Origin: Streptomyces cynarae
GTDB taxonomy: Bacteria; Actinomycetota; Actinomycetes; Streptomycetales; Streptomycetaceae
Reading direction: 5' to 3'
NCBI RefSeq assembly: GCF_025642135.1
Contig: NZ_CP106793.1
Coordinates: 1,595,001-1,659,000 of the forward strand
DNA: 64,000 nt
How positions within the stretch are numbered: position 1 is the first letter of the stretch; each line of letters starts with the position of its first letter. This document shows, piece after piece, positions 37,766 through 46,496 of the stretch. The notes under the pieces were generated by a model. It made no database searches. It worked only from the letters and a program-made list of their open reading frames with translations, and was not told where the DNA came from. Made by a program: the position numbers and the translations under genes.

Positions 37766-38928
37766 GCCGCCACCACCGTCTTGCGCGCGGCGAGCACGTC
37801 CGCGTAGTGGCCGATGAGCTGGTCGCCGACGGCAGCCCAGGTGCGGCCCTCGACGAGAGTGCGCGCGGCGGCCCCGTAGGCGGCCCGCAGCGCCGGGTCG
37901 GCCGCCAGGGACCACACGGCGTCCCGGAAGGCGGCCGCGTCCCCGGGCGGCACGAGCAGTCCGGTGCGGCCGTGAGCCACCAGGTCGAGCGGGCCGCCCG
38001 CGGCGGGCGCGACGACCGGCACGCCGCTCGCCATGGCCTCCTGCACGGTCTGGCAGAACGTCTCGAAGGGGCCGGTGTGCACGAAGACGTCCAGGGAGGC
38101 GAAGATCCGGGCGAGTTCGTCGCCGGTGCGGCGGCCCAGGAAGACGGCGCCGGGCAGGGCGGCGCGCAGGGTGGTCTCGCTCGGCCCGTCGCCCACGACG
38201 ACGACGCGTACGCCGTCCATCCCGCAGGCGCCGGCGAGGAGTTCGACGTGCTTCTCGGGAGCCAGCCGGCCGACGTAGCCGACGATCAGCTCACCGTTCG
38301 GGGCGAGTTCCCGGCGGATCGCCTCGTCCCGCAGGCCTGGCCGGAATCGGGCGGTGTCGACGCCGCGCGGCCACAGCTGCACCCGGGGCACCCCGTGTGC
38401 CTCCAGGTCGTGCAGGGCCGCGCTGGAGGGCGCGAGGGTGCGGTCGGCGGCGGCGTGCACGGAGCGGATGCGCCGCCAGGCCGCCGCCTCACCGGCGCCC
38501 ATGTAGGTACGGGCGTAGCCGGCGAGGTCGGTCTGGTAGATGGCGACGGCGGGGATGCCGAGCCGGGCGGCGGCCGCCATGCCGCGGACGCCGAGGATGA
38601 AGGGGCTGGCCAGGTGCACGATGTCGGCGCGGTGCTCGGTGATGGCCGTGGCGACGCGTCGACTGGGGAGTGCAACGCGCACCTGGGGATAGCCGGGGAG
38701 CGGTAGGGAGGGGACACGGACGACAGGGCACGGCGCGAGGGCGTCGGGCCCGGTGCCGATGGGGGCGCCTCCCTGCTCGAGCGCAGTCGAGTACCTGGGG
38801 GAGGTGGCCGGAGCGACGACGAGGGGAGCATGACCGCGATCGACGAGGTGCCGGGCGGTCTGCAGCGCGCAGTGGGCCACGCCGTTCACATCGGGGGGAA
38901 AGGATTCGGTCACGATGACGACACGCAT
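37762..38928 (-). CDS. GT4-family glycosyltransferase (first of a pair, MgtA/PimB-like)
   Basis: A 388-residue GT-B enzyme beginning MRVVIVTESFPPDVNGVAH, which resembles actinobacterial GDP-mannose-dependent alpha-mannosyltransferases of the MgtA type. The C-terminal domain has GYVGRLAPEKHVELLAGA (about 217-234), VVVGDGPSETTLRAAL and the acceptor/donor motif PFETFCQTVQEAMASGVPVV. It is first in the operon. Residues 41-54 (TSPRYSTALEQGGA) are encoded by a copy of an imperfect palindromic repeat that also occurs between genes near 60.8 kb. This stretch looks like an insertion in a surface loop and is not expected in other family members. Confidence 0.9.
   Translation of the reverse strand: MRVVIVTESFPPDVNGVAHCALQTARHLVDRGHAPLVVAPATSPRYSTALEQGGAPIGTGPDALAPCPVVRVPSLPLPGYPQVRVALPSRRVATAITEHRADIVHLASPFILGVRGMAAAARLGIPAVAIYQTDLAGYARTYMGAGEAAAWRRIRSVHAAADRTLAPSSAALHDLEAHGVPRVQLWPRGVDTARFRPGLRDEAIRRELAPNGELIVGYVGRLAPEKHVELLAGACGMDGVRVVVVGDGPSETTLRAALPGAVFLGRRTGDELARIFASLDVFVHTGPFETFCQTVQEAMASGVPVVAPAAGGPLDLVAHGRTGLLVPPGDAAAFRDAVWSLAADPALRAAYGAAARTLVEGRTWAAVGDQLIGHYADVLAARKTVVAA
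38762..38803. repeat. Palindromic repeat element inside a glycosyltransferase gene
   Basis: On the minus strand this 42-base stretch reads CTCCCCCAGGTACTCG... ...CTCGAGCAGGGAGGCGCCCC. It matches the intergenic element at 60794-60834 over nearly its whole length: shared CTCCCCC, GT-CTCG, CGCTCGA-CAGGG and CCCC blocks. Here it adds codons for PRYSTALEQGG. Confidence 0.65.
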
Positions 38929-39067
38929 ACCCGTGTTCTCGCCGCGCCGGACGTGGCCGCGTCAACGTCGATCTTTCCGGCCGGGGAACGTCCCATGAGC
39001 GTTGAGCTGCACAGCCGAGCGGGTCCGCCCGTGTCCACGCACTCCTGACGCGCGGGTCACCGGATGT

Positions 39068-40486
39068 TCATACAGCAGGCATGTCGGGCCCGATCCGGCT
39101 GCGTACGGCCGTCTGCACCTCGGCCTCCTCGGCGGGGTCCGCGGCGAGCCGGCGCAGCCGCTCCACGACGCGGGCGTCTCCCGTCTCGGCGTGCCGTGCG
39201 GCGATCTCGCGGGTGGACTCCTCGCAGTCCCAGAGGCATTCGACGGCGAATCCCGAGGCGAAGGAGGGGTCGGTGGCGGCCAGCGCGCGGGCGGCTCGCC
39301 CCCGGAGATGGGAGGACGCGGTCTCGCGGTAGACATGGCGCAGGACGGGTGCGGCGCAGGCGATGCCGAGCCGTCCGGCGCCGTCGACGAGAGTCCACAG
39401 GGTCGACGCGTCGGGGCCCTCGCCCCGAACCGCCTCCCGGAGCGCCGCGAGGACCAGGTCGCTGTCCTGGGCACCGCCACGGCAGGCGAGCATGCGCCCG
39501 GCGGCCGCCCCGAGGGCGTCGGGCCGGCGGGCCCAGCCCCGTGCGCGGTCCACGGCGGCGAGACTGCGCATCCGTTCGAAGGCGTCCACGGCCGCGTCGA
39601 CGACGAGCGCGGAACCCGTGGACACGGCATCCTCGATGAGCTCGAGGGCGTCCGGATCGTTGCTGTCGGCGAGGTAGCGCAGGGCCGTCGAGCGGGCTCC
39701 GTCGCCGCCCGAGCGGGCGGCCTCGACGATCTCGGGTCGATCCTCGGGGCCTGCGACGGCGGTGAGGCAGCGCGCGGCCGGCACGTGCAGCGCGGCACCG
39801 CGTTCGATGCCCTGCTGCGCCCAGTCGAACACGGCCTGCACGCTCCACCCCGGGCGAGGTCCCTGGGACCGCAGTTGCCGCTGCCAGCGGTCGAAACAGC
39901 CGGCCTCCTGTGCGGCACGCACGCGCGAGGCGATGGATTCGCGGGGGTCGTCGGCCCACAGCCGCCAGGGCCGCGGCTCGAAGGCGTCCCGGACGGCGGC
40001 GGCGAGTTCGGCCTCGCCCTCGGGGTCGGCCGGGAAGCGGGCCAGGACGGGAGCAGCCAGGGCGCGCAGGCCCGCGTCGTCGTCGCGCAGGGCGAGCTCG
40101 TCCAGTGCCCAGGCCCAGTTGGTGCCCGAGGCGGCGTACCTGCGCAGCAGTTGGAGCGCGTCGCGCCTGCCGTACGAGGCGAGGTGCCCGAGGACGGCGA
40201 GGGCGAGTCCGGTGCGGCACTCGTCGGCATCGAGGACGTCCTCGGCGCTGAACAGGTGCGCCTCGATGGCGTCCAGCTCGCCGCCCAGGTCGAGGTAGAG
40301 CCGGGCGTAGTACAGGGAGCGGTTCTCCACCTGCCAGTCGTGGCGGGGGTCGCGCAGTACACAGTGGTCGAGGGCCGCCAGCGCCTCGGCGCGGGGGGCG
40401 GTGAGCGCGTGCAGTGTGCCGTCGCCGCGGCCCCTCTGGAGCAGGCCGAGCAGCGTGCCGCTGGGCGCTATGACCGGTTCGAACAT
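39068..40486 (-). CDS. HEAT-like repeat protein, unknown function
   Basis: A 472-residue, Ala/Leu/Arg-rich helical protein. From about residue 60 it consists of repeated antiparallel helix pairs of 30-40 residues (for example RSTALRYLADSNDPDALELI, then SSHLRGRAARALAATDP), typical of HEAT/PBS-lyase-like solenoids that serve as protein-binding scaffolds. The N-terminus (MFEPVIAPSGTLLGLLQRGR) is specific and matches a family seen in streptomycetes, which I cannot name. The ATG at 40486 has GAGG 9 bases upstream. No catalytic motif, signal peptide or membrane segment is visible, and no partner gene adjoins it. Confidence 0.8.
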   Translation of the reverse strand: MFEPVIAPSGTLLGLLQRGRGDGTLHALTAPRAEALAALDHCVLRDPRHDWQVENRSLYYARLYLDLGGELDAIEAHLFSAEDVLDADECRTGLALAVLGHLASYGRRDALQLLRRYAASGTNWAWALDELALRDDDAGLRALAAPVLARFPADPEGEAELAAAVRDAFEPRPWRLWADDPRESIASRVRAAQEAGCFDRWQRQLRSQGPRPGWSVQAVFDWAQQGIERGAALHVPAARCLTAVAGPEDRPEIVEAARSGGDGARSTALRYLADSNDPDALELIEDAVSTGSALVVDAAVDAFERMRSLAAVDRARGWARRPDALGAAAGRMLACRGGAQDSDLVLAALREAVRGEGPDASTLWTLVDGAGRLGIACAAPVLRHVYRETASSHLRGRAARALAATDPSFASGFAVECLWDCEESTREIAARHAETGDARVVERLRRLAADPAEEAEVQTAVRSRIGPDMPAV

Positions 40487-40786
40487 GGGAAACAGCCTCA
40501 CATCAAGCGTCGACGCAACCGGGGGACGTGCATTACCTGGCCGCGTGACAACACGTCGGGCTGCCCGCCGTCTCTTGCTTGCTGAAGACCATTTTCCTCT
40601 GCCTCTCGTTGGTGGCCCGTGGGGACCGATCACGGTCCGCGCGGTGCGGCATCACCTGCCCGGCCGTCGCGTCCGTGAATCACGACGTCATGATGACCCG
40701 GGCTCTCGCGCTGCCGCGACCTTATTTCGGGCGGTCCGGTACCGCCTCCCCCGTTTTCGTCGTTTCCGCTGGTCAGTGTGTTCGGA
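40487..40786. other. 300-base intergenic region, no gene seen
   Basis: The region upstream of the HEAT-like gene and downstream of the ankyrin gene is less G/C-biased than its surroundings. Short open frames on the plus strand have no homology I recognise and lack good ribosome binding sites. GACCGATCACGGTC at 40624-40637 is a short inverted repeat. Confidence 0.5.
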
Positions 40787-41179
40787 TCAGTGTGCGCCGA
40801 ACAGTTCGAGCAGGTCCGTCTTGCCGAACATCCTGGCGGTGTCGATCGCTGAGGGCGTCCCCGCGACCGGGTCGGCGCCGCCGTCCAGGAGGGCCCGGAT
40901 GACCTCGGCCTCGCCCTTGAAGACGGCTCCGGCGAGCGGTGTCTGGCCTCGGTCGTTGGCCCGGTCGGCCTCCGCGCCGCGCTCGAGCAGGGCCCGGACG
41001 GCGTCGGCGTGGCCGTGGTAGGCGGCGAGCATCACCAGGGTGTCACCGCGGTCGTTGGTGAGGTTGGCCGGAACGCCCGCGTCGACGTATGCCGCGAGCG
41101 TCTCGGTCTCGCCTCGGCGCGCCAGATCGAAGATCTTGGTCGCGAGCTCCACGACCTCGGGGTCGGGGGCTTCACTCAT
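40787..41179 (-). CDS. Ankyrin-repeat protein
   Basis: A 130-residue protein made almost entirely of three to four ankyrin repeats (for example DRGDTLVMLAAYHGHADAVR, then DRGQTPLAGAVFKGEAEVIR), giving a small protein-binding scaffold. The ATG at 41179 (MSEAPDPEVVELA) is chosen because it starts just before the first repeat. GGAGAGG lies 13 bases upstream, somewhat far. The frame upstream to 41314 has no protein-like character. No partner can be deduced; the neighbours are unrelated and on different units. Confidence 0.85.
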   Translation of the reverse strand: MSEAPDPEVVELATKIFDLARRGETETLAAYVDAGVPANLTNDRGDTLVMLAAYHGHADAVRALLERGAEADRANDRGQTPLAGAVFKGEAEVIRALLDGGADPVAGTPSAIDTARMFGKTDLLELFGAH

Positions 41180-41399
41180 CGGCCGGACCGCCTCTCCACT
41201 ACGGCTGCTGGTACTGATGCCCGACGGGTGCCGGTACTGGTGCCCCGTTCGGGTGAATCGCCAGCGTACTGGCTTCCGCGTCACATGACCGGCACCGTAC
41301 TCGGCAAAGATCACGACGAGGCCCGCGGCAGGCGTCAGGGCTGGTCAAGGGACGGAGGCGACTCCGCCGACCGAAGGAAATCCGGCGAATTTCACCCAG

Positions 41400-41426
41400 T
41401 TGCACCTTTTATCGTATGGATACATT
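41400..41426 (+). promoter_or_regulatory. Possible promoter of the small membrane protein/FtsK-like operon
   Basis: The gap 41180-41480 has no gene. TTGCAC (41400-41405) and TACATT (41421-41426) are separated by 15 bases, shorter than ideal, in a locally AT-rich stretch 55 bases before the next ATG. Confidence 0.3.
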
Positions 41427-41480
41427 CTGTGAGCCTGGAAGGACTCATGGTGACTGTCCCCGTGAACCAGGAGAGAACAA

Positions 41481-41675
41481 ATGATTCTGAACATCTCGGG
41501 TGTCCTGCTGCTCGGCACCATCGTCTTCCTGTTCTGCCGCAAGGACGGCCTCAAGGGCCGGCACGCGATGACCTGCGGGCTATTCGGGTTCTACCTCTCG
41601 AGCACCGCCATCGCGCCGAGCATCAAGGCCGGCGGGGCGAGTCTCGCGGGCCTCCTGGGCGGGATCAACTTCTGA
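41481..41675 (+). CDS. Small hydrophobic membrane protein
   Basis: A 64-residue protein with two hydrophobic segments (about 2-18 and 30-58, the second interrupted by small polar residues) and a short basic loop (CRKDGLKGRH). The C-terminus is Gly/Ala/Leu-rich. The ATG at 41481 has AGGAGA upstream. It precedes the FtsK-like ATPase by 37 bases on the same strand, so the two are very likely co-transcribed, and it may be a membrane partner of the ATPase. Family not recognised. Confidence 0.82.
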   Translation: MILNISGVLLLGTIVFLFCRKDGLKGRHAMTCGLFGFYLSSTAIAPSIKAGGASLAGLLGGINF

Positions 41676-41712
41676 ACCGGCCCCCATCCGCACACACCCT
41701 CAGGAGAACGAC

Positions 41713-43374
41713 GTGGCTCGGCGTCCCCTCCCCCGCATTCTGAGCAACGGCGGCGACCGGATCGCCCGCAGCCGGGAGCTGGCGCGGGCGGCGGCCGGCG
41801 GCGCCACCGACGTCCTCCACCCGCTGATCACCATCACGCGCGGCCTGCGCCGGCTGGCCGCTGCCGGGCGGCTCGCGTGGGCGGACACACCGAAGGACCG
41901 GCGGGGACCGCTGCTCTTCCTGGTGGCCTCCGTGATCCTGGTCGTGGCGCTGGTGCCGTACGGGCCGCTGCTCGCCGCCATCACGTTGATGGCGGCGTCG
42001 GCCTGGAAGGGCCGGGAAAGCGGGTCGACGACGCCCCCGGGCCCCAACCCCGCGCAGACCAAGCGGCTGGGCGCCCTTTACGAGGCTCTGGTGCCGTACT
42101 TCTCGACCGCCGAGGACCCGGCTCCGCTGTACGCGCACGGCGGGGACTTCACCCAGGTCTTCTCCTCCTGCGAGTTCGATGACACCGGCCGCGTCTCCCG
42201 CCTCGTCATCCGTTATCCCGCCTACTTCACCGACGGCGAGCCCGCATCACGGGCCAGGATCGAACAGCTCCTGCACGCCAAGTCGGGCCGGGACCGCGAG
42301 TACCACTTCGCCTGGGACGAGGAGGGCAACGAACTGACGGTCACGGTGCTGCCTCCCCTGCCCACCGACATCGCCGCGCAGCGCTTCGTGACCGCCCCTG
42401 GCGAGACGGTCCTCGGCTTCACGGACCCGACCGGCGTCCAGCGCACGCTCCCCCTCACCCACGGCGAGGAGCGACGCGACATGCCTCCGGTGCTGTGGCG
42501 CACCGGCCCGCGGTGCGCCGAGCCGCACCTGCTGATCGCCGGCACACCCGCAAGCGGCACGACGACGCTGGTGCGCTCCATCGCCCTGCAGGCGCTTCAG
42601 CATGGGGACGTGCTGATCGTCGATGGCGGCGGCACCGGGGAGTACGCGTTCCTGACGGACCGGGACGGGGTGCTGGCGGTGGAGTCCGGGCTCGCGGGGG
42701 CGGCGGCGAGCCTGGAGTGGGCGACCCATGAGACGGAGCGGCGGCTGATCGCCGCCAACCGTGCCCGGCAGGCCGGTCACCCCCCGCCGGACGACGTCAG
42801 GCGCCCGCTGTGGATTCTGCTGGACCAGCCGACAGTCCTCGGGCCTCTCGCCGCCGCAGACGGCCGCGCCGATCCCCAGGCCCTGCTCCAGGTGCCCCTG
42901 CGGCACGGCCGCGCCGCGAACGTCACGGTCGTGGTCGCCGAGCAGGTGGACGCCCTGGACGGCCTGTCCGACGCGGTCCTGCAGCACACCCGCGCGCGAG
43001 TGGTGCTCGGCCCCGCGGCCCCCGGCGAGCTGGAGGCGGTGCTCGGCGCGCCGCGGCACACCACCCCCGTCAAGGACGTGCCGCCCGGCCGCGGTTACGC
43101 CCGCCTCGGCTCGGGCCCGGTCCACCGCCTCCAGGTACCGGCCACCCCGGACCCGTACGACGACACCGCCGACGAACAACACCGACAGGCGGTCCTCGCC
43201 CTGCTCCCCCGCCGCATCGAACCGATCGCCCCTGGCGAACCGATCGCACCAAGCGCACCGATCGCGCCGAGCGCACCGGTCGCCCCCAGCGCTCCGATCG
43301 ACTGCGACAAGTCGGCGGGCCGCAGCGCACCGGTCGAGCCGGTCCCGACGGAGGCGCTGGCCGTGGAGGGCTGA
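41713..43374 (+). CDS. FtsK/SpoIIIE-like membrane ATPase homologue with altered Walker A
   Basis: A 553-residue protein with one or two hydrophobic helices (about 66-95, LLFLVASVILVVALVPYGPL), a linker and an FtsK-like P-loop domain (about 230-490). The Walker A position reads AGTPASGTTTLVRS (about 276-289): the invariant lysine of GxxxxGK(S/T) is Thr. The Walker B-like strand is PLWILLDQP (about 368). Such proteins in streptomycetes resemble DNA-pumping or type VII-type ATPases, but loss of the lysine suggests weak or no ATP hydrolysis. The C-terminus has four six-residue P(I/V)AP(S/G)(A/E) repeats. The GTG at 41713 has CAGGAG upstream. It follows the small membrane protein. Confidence 0.83.
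   Translation: MARRPLPRILSNGGDRIARSRELARAAAGGATDVLHPLITITRGLRRLAAAGRLAWADTPKDRRGPLLFLVASVILVVALVPYGPLLAAITLMAASAWKGRESGSTTPPGPNPAQTKRLGALYEALVPYFSTAEDPAPLYAHGGDFTQVFSSCEFDDTGRVSRLVIRYPAYFTDGEPASRARIEQLLHAKSGRDREYHFAWDEEGNELTVTVLPPLPTDIAAQRFVTAPGETVLGFTDPTGVQRTLPLTHGEERRDMPPVLWRTGPRCAEPHLLIAGTPASGTTTLVRSIALQALQHGDVLIVDGGGTGEYAFLTDRDGVLAVESGLAGAAASLEWATHETERRLIAANRARQAGHPPPDDVRRPLWILLDQPTVLGPLAAADGRADPQALLQVPLRHGRAANVTVVVAEQVDALDGLSDAVLQHTRARVVLGPAAPGELEAVLGAPRHTTPVKDVPPGRGYARLGSGPVHRLQVPATPDPYDDTADEQHRQAVLALLPRRIEPIAPGEPIAPSAPIAPSAPVAPSAPIDCDKSAGRSAPVEPVPTEALAVEG
43222..43299 (+). repeat. 18-bp coding repeat (PIAPSA hexapeptides)
   Basis: Four 18-base units (43222-43239, 43240-43257, 43258-43275, 43276-43293) plus a partial fifth encode PIAPGE, PIAPSA, PIAPSA, PVAPSA and PI near the C-terminus of the FtsK-like protein. 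Confidence 0.85.
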
Positions 43375-43399
43375 CCGCAGCCCCGCACCGGGCCCCTGA

Positions 43400-44898
43400 T
43401 CAGGCCACGAACGTCCGCGGAGCCTCCGCCGCCCCGACGCGCCCGTCTGGACCAGGCGGGCCGCGGCCGCCAGACGCACCGCCGCCTCTTCCGCCACCGC
43501 GCCGCCCACCGTGAACGGCAGTCGCACATAGCCCTCGAAGGCGCCGTCCACGCCGAAGCGCGGCCCCGACGGCACCCGCACCCCGACCCGTTCCCCGGCC
43601 TCCGCGAGACGGGAGCCCGAGAGGCCGCCGGTGCGCACCCACAGCGTCAGGCCGCCCCGGGGCACCGAGAACTCCCACGTCGGCAGCTCCTTGCGCACGG
43701 CGGCGACCAGGGCGTCCCGGTTCTCCCGGGCCTGGCCGCGCCGCAGGTCCACCGCCTGCTCCCAGCCGCCCGTGCTCAGCAGCCAGTTCACGGCCAGCTG
43801 CTCGAGGACCGGGGTGCCCAGGTCGGCGTAGGCGCGGGCCGCGACCAGGCTGCGGATGACATCGGGGGCGGCGCGCACCCACCCGATGCGCATCCCCGCC
43901 CAGAACGCCTTGCTCGCCGAGCCGACGGTGATGACGGTCGAGCCCGCCGGGTCGAAGGTGCTCACCGGGCGCGGCATTTCGAGCTCCTCCTCCAGGTACA
44001 GCTCGCTCATGGTCTCGTCGACGACCAGGACCGTCCCGGCGGAGCGGGCCGCCTCCACCAGGCGGCGGCGCTGGTCCTCGTCGGCGAGCGCGCCCGTCGG
44101 ATTGTGGAAGTCGGCGACGACGTAGGCGAGCCGCGGTGCGGCCTCGCGCAGCACCTGGCGCCAGCGGTCCAGGTCCCAGCCGCCGAGTCCCTCGGCCATG
44201 GCGACGGGGACGAGCCGGGCGCCCGCCTCCCGCATGAGCTGGAGGATGTTGGCGTACGACGGCGATTCGACGGCGATGCGCTCACCGCGCCCGGCGAACA
44301 GGTGGCAGATCGCGTCGATCGCGCCCATGGCGCCGGTGGTGACCATGATCTGCTCGGGCATGGTCGGGATGCCGCGCGCCGTGTAGCGGTCGGCGAGCAT
44401 GGACCGCAGCGCGGGCAGGCCCGCCGGGTAGTCGCCGTGCGTGTGCGCGTACGGCGGCAGCTCCTCGAGGGCCCCCTGCACGGCACGGGTGAGCCAGGGC
44501 TCGGGCGCGGGCAGCGCGGCACAGCCCAGGTCGATCATCGAGCCGAGTGCCTCGGGCGGGAGGGTTCGAGGCCGCGCGCGCGGCAGCGGGTTCCCGGCCG
44601 GGACGGCGGTCCAGCTGCCCGCTCCGCGGCGGGACTCCAGGAACCCCTCGGTGCGCAGCGCCTCGTACGCTGCCGCGACCGTGGTACGGCTCACCGACAG
44701 GGCGAGCGCCAGCTCCCGCTCGGCGGGCAGCCGGGCGGCGACCGGTACCCGGCCCTCCAGCACGAGCAGCCGGATGCCGTCTGCCAGTGCCCGATAGGCG
44801 GGCGGGCGGCGGCTGCCGGGGCCCGCGGGACGGTCCTGCTGGGAGGTGAGCAGCCTGGCCAGCTGTGCCGCGCCGACCGCCGAGGTCCACTGCGCCAT
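43400..44898 (-). CDS. MocR-family regulator (GntR HTH plus aminotransferase fold), apparent frameshift near the end
   Basis: A 499-residue MocR/PdxR-type protein. The N-terminal winged helix (about 30-100; LPAERELALALSVSRTTVAA) is followed by a fold-type I aminotransferase domain with the PLP lysine in GSASKAFWAGMRIGW. It is a regulator that uses PLP or an amino-acid derivative as effector. It is divergent from a YczE-type membrane protein, the known YczR/YczE pairing. As read, the frame fails to stop and would run antisense through the FtsK-like gene. Adding one base to the C4 run at 43432-43435 ends the protein at 43400 (AAEAPRTFVA), 26 bases from the convergent stop. The ATG at 44898 is used. 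Confidence 0.9.
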
Positions 44899-44998
44899 GA
44901 TTCCCAGTCCACCTTCCTGGAATTGGCCATGGATGGGTTGTCTTTCCAAGCCACAGAGTGACATGCGTCAGGCCACTACCACCACAGGGGGGCACGTT

Positions 44999-45688
44999 TT
45001 GTCTGCCGACGCGCCGAGCGACCCGTCTATTGACAAGTCCATGAGGAGCCGTCGCGGACGGCGGCTCCTCCAGCTCTACGCCGGTCTCGCCCTCTACGGC
45101 GCGAGCTCCGCCCTCCTGGTGAAGGCGGGTCTCGGCCTGGAGCCGTGGAACGTACTGCACCAGGGTCTGTCCGAGCTCACCGGGCTCAGCATGGGTGTCG
45201 TACTGACGATCGTGGGCGCGACCGTCCTGCTGTTGTGGATCCCGCTGAGGCAGCGTCCGGGACTCGGCACCGTCTCCAACGTGCTGGTGATCGGTTTCGC
45301 CATGGACGCCACCCTGGCCGTGCTCCCCGAGGTGCGCTCACTGGCCGTCCGCGTGCCCCTCCTGGTGGCGGGCGTCGTGCTGAACGGCGTGGCGACCGGC
45401 CTCTACATCGCCGCCGACTTCGGTCCCGGCCCACGCGACGGCCTGATGACCGGACTGCACCGGCGCACGGGCCGCTCCATCCGGCTGATACGCACAGCGG
45501 TGGAGATCACCGTCGTCGCCACCGGCTTCGCCCTCGGCGGCACCGTCGGGATCGGCACCATCGTGTACGCGCTGTCCATCGGACCGCTCGCCCAGTTCTT
45601 CCTGCGCGTGTTCGCCGCCCCCGCGGCATCGGGGCGCAGCACGGTCGTTGCCGCCGGGCAACCGGAGCGCGCGATACTGCGTCCGTGA
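44999..45688 (+). CDS. yczE-like: YczE/YitT-type integral membrane protein
   Basis: A membrane protein of about 229 residues with five hydrophobic helices. The core LYGASSALLVKAGLGLEPWN (about 34-53 from the first start), LVIGFAMDATLAVLP and DFGPGPRDGLMTGL are typical of the YczE branch. Its function is unknown; the family is commonly divergent from a MocR (YczR) regulator, as here. The start is uncertain: the TTG at 44999 has AGGGGGG upstream, ATG codons at 44963 and 45041 are in frame but have weak ribosome binding sites. The stop overlaps the next gene (GTGA), so it is coupled to the glycerophosphodiesterase. Confidence 0.85.
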   Translation: MSADAPSDPSIDKSMRSRRGRRLLQLYAGLALYGASSALLVKAGLGLEPWNVLHQGLSELTGLSMGVVLTIVGATVLLLWIPLRQRPGLGTVSNVLVIGFAMDATLAVLPEVRSLAVRVPLLVAGVVLNGVATGLYIAADFGPGPRDGLMTGLHRRTGRSIRLIRTAVEITVVATGFALGGTVGIGTIVYALSIGPLAQFFLRVFAAPAASGRSTVVAAGQPERAILRP

Positions 45689-46452
45689 CCACCCTCATAC
45701 GCCACCCCTACCTCGACCATCCCGGTCCGATCGCCTTCGCCCACCGGGGTGGGGCGGCCCACGGCCTGGAGAACACCATGGCGCAGTTCCGGCGCGCGGT
45801 TGCGGCGGGCTACCGGTATATCGAGACGGACGTGCACGCCACGGCCGACGGGAAGCTGGTGGCGTTCCACGACGCGACCCTGGACCGCGTGACCGACGGG
45901 GCGGGCCGGATCGCCGATCTGCCCTGGGAGGACGTGCGGCACGCGCGCGTGGCGGGCAGCGAGCCGGTGCCCCTCCTCGAGGACGCGCTGGAGGAGTTCC
46001 CGGATGTGCGCTGGAACGTGGACGTCAAGGCAGAGGCCGCGCTGGGGCCCCTGCTGGACCTGATCGAGCGCACCGATGCCTGGGACCGGATCTGCGTCGG
46101 CTCGTTCTCCGAGACACGCGTGGTGCGCGCCCAGCGCCTGGCCGGACCGCGCCTTGCGACGTCGTACGGAACCCGCGGCGTCCTCAACCTGCGGCTGCGC
46201 TCCTGGGGCATCCCGGCGGCGGTGCGCCGCTCGGCGGTCGCCGCCCAGGTGCCGGAGTCCCAGTCGGGCATCCCCGTGGTCGACCACCGCTTCGTGCGCA
46301 CCGCCCACGCGCTCGGACTACAGGTGCACGTGTGGACGATCAACGAGCCCGATCGCATGCACCGGCTCCTGGACCTGGGAGTGGATGGCATCATGACCGA
46401 TCACATCGACACACTGCGCAAGGTCCTCGAAGAACGGGGCACCTGGGTCTGA
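45685..46452 (+). CDS. ugpQ-like: Glycerophosphodiester phosphodiesterase
   Basis: A 255-residue GDPD-family enzyme, cytoplasmic (no signal peptide), like UgpQ. It hydrolyses glycerophosphodiesters to glycerol 3-phosphate and an alcohol. The catalytic motifs are visible: IAFAHRGGAAHGLENT (about 16-31), ETDVHATADGKLVAFHD (about 47-63) and VKAEA at the later metal-binding position. The C-terminal VHVWTINEPDRMHRLLDLGV and DGIMTDHID are standard. The GTG start overlaps the preceding membrane protein's stop. The transporter downstream might share the transcript. Confidence 0.93.
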   Translation: MTTLIRHPYLDHPGPIAFAHRGGAAHGLENTMAQFRRAVAAGYRYIETDVHATADGKLVAFHDATLDRVTDGAGRIADLPWEDVRHARVAGSEPVPLLEDALEEFPDVRWNVDVKAEAALGPLLDLIERTDAWDRICVGSFSETRVVRAQRLAGPRLATSYGTRGVLNLRLRSWGIPAAVRRSAVAAQVPESQSGIPVVDHRFVRTAHALGLQVHVWTINEPDRMHRLLDLGVDGIMTDHIDTLRKVLEERGTWV

Positions 46453-46496
46453 ACGCCCCGCGCACGATCACGTTCCACGGGGAAGCGAGGGCACGG

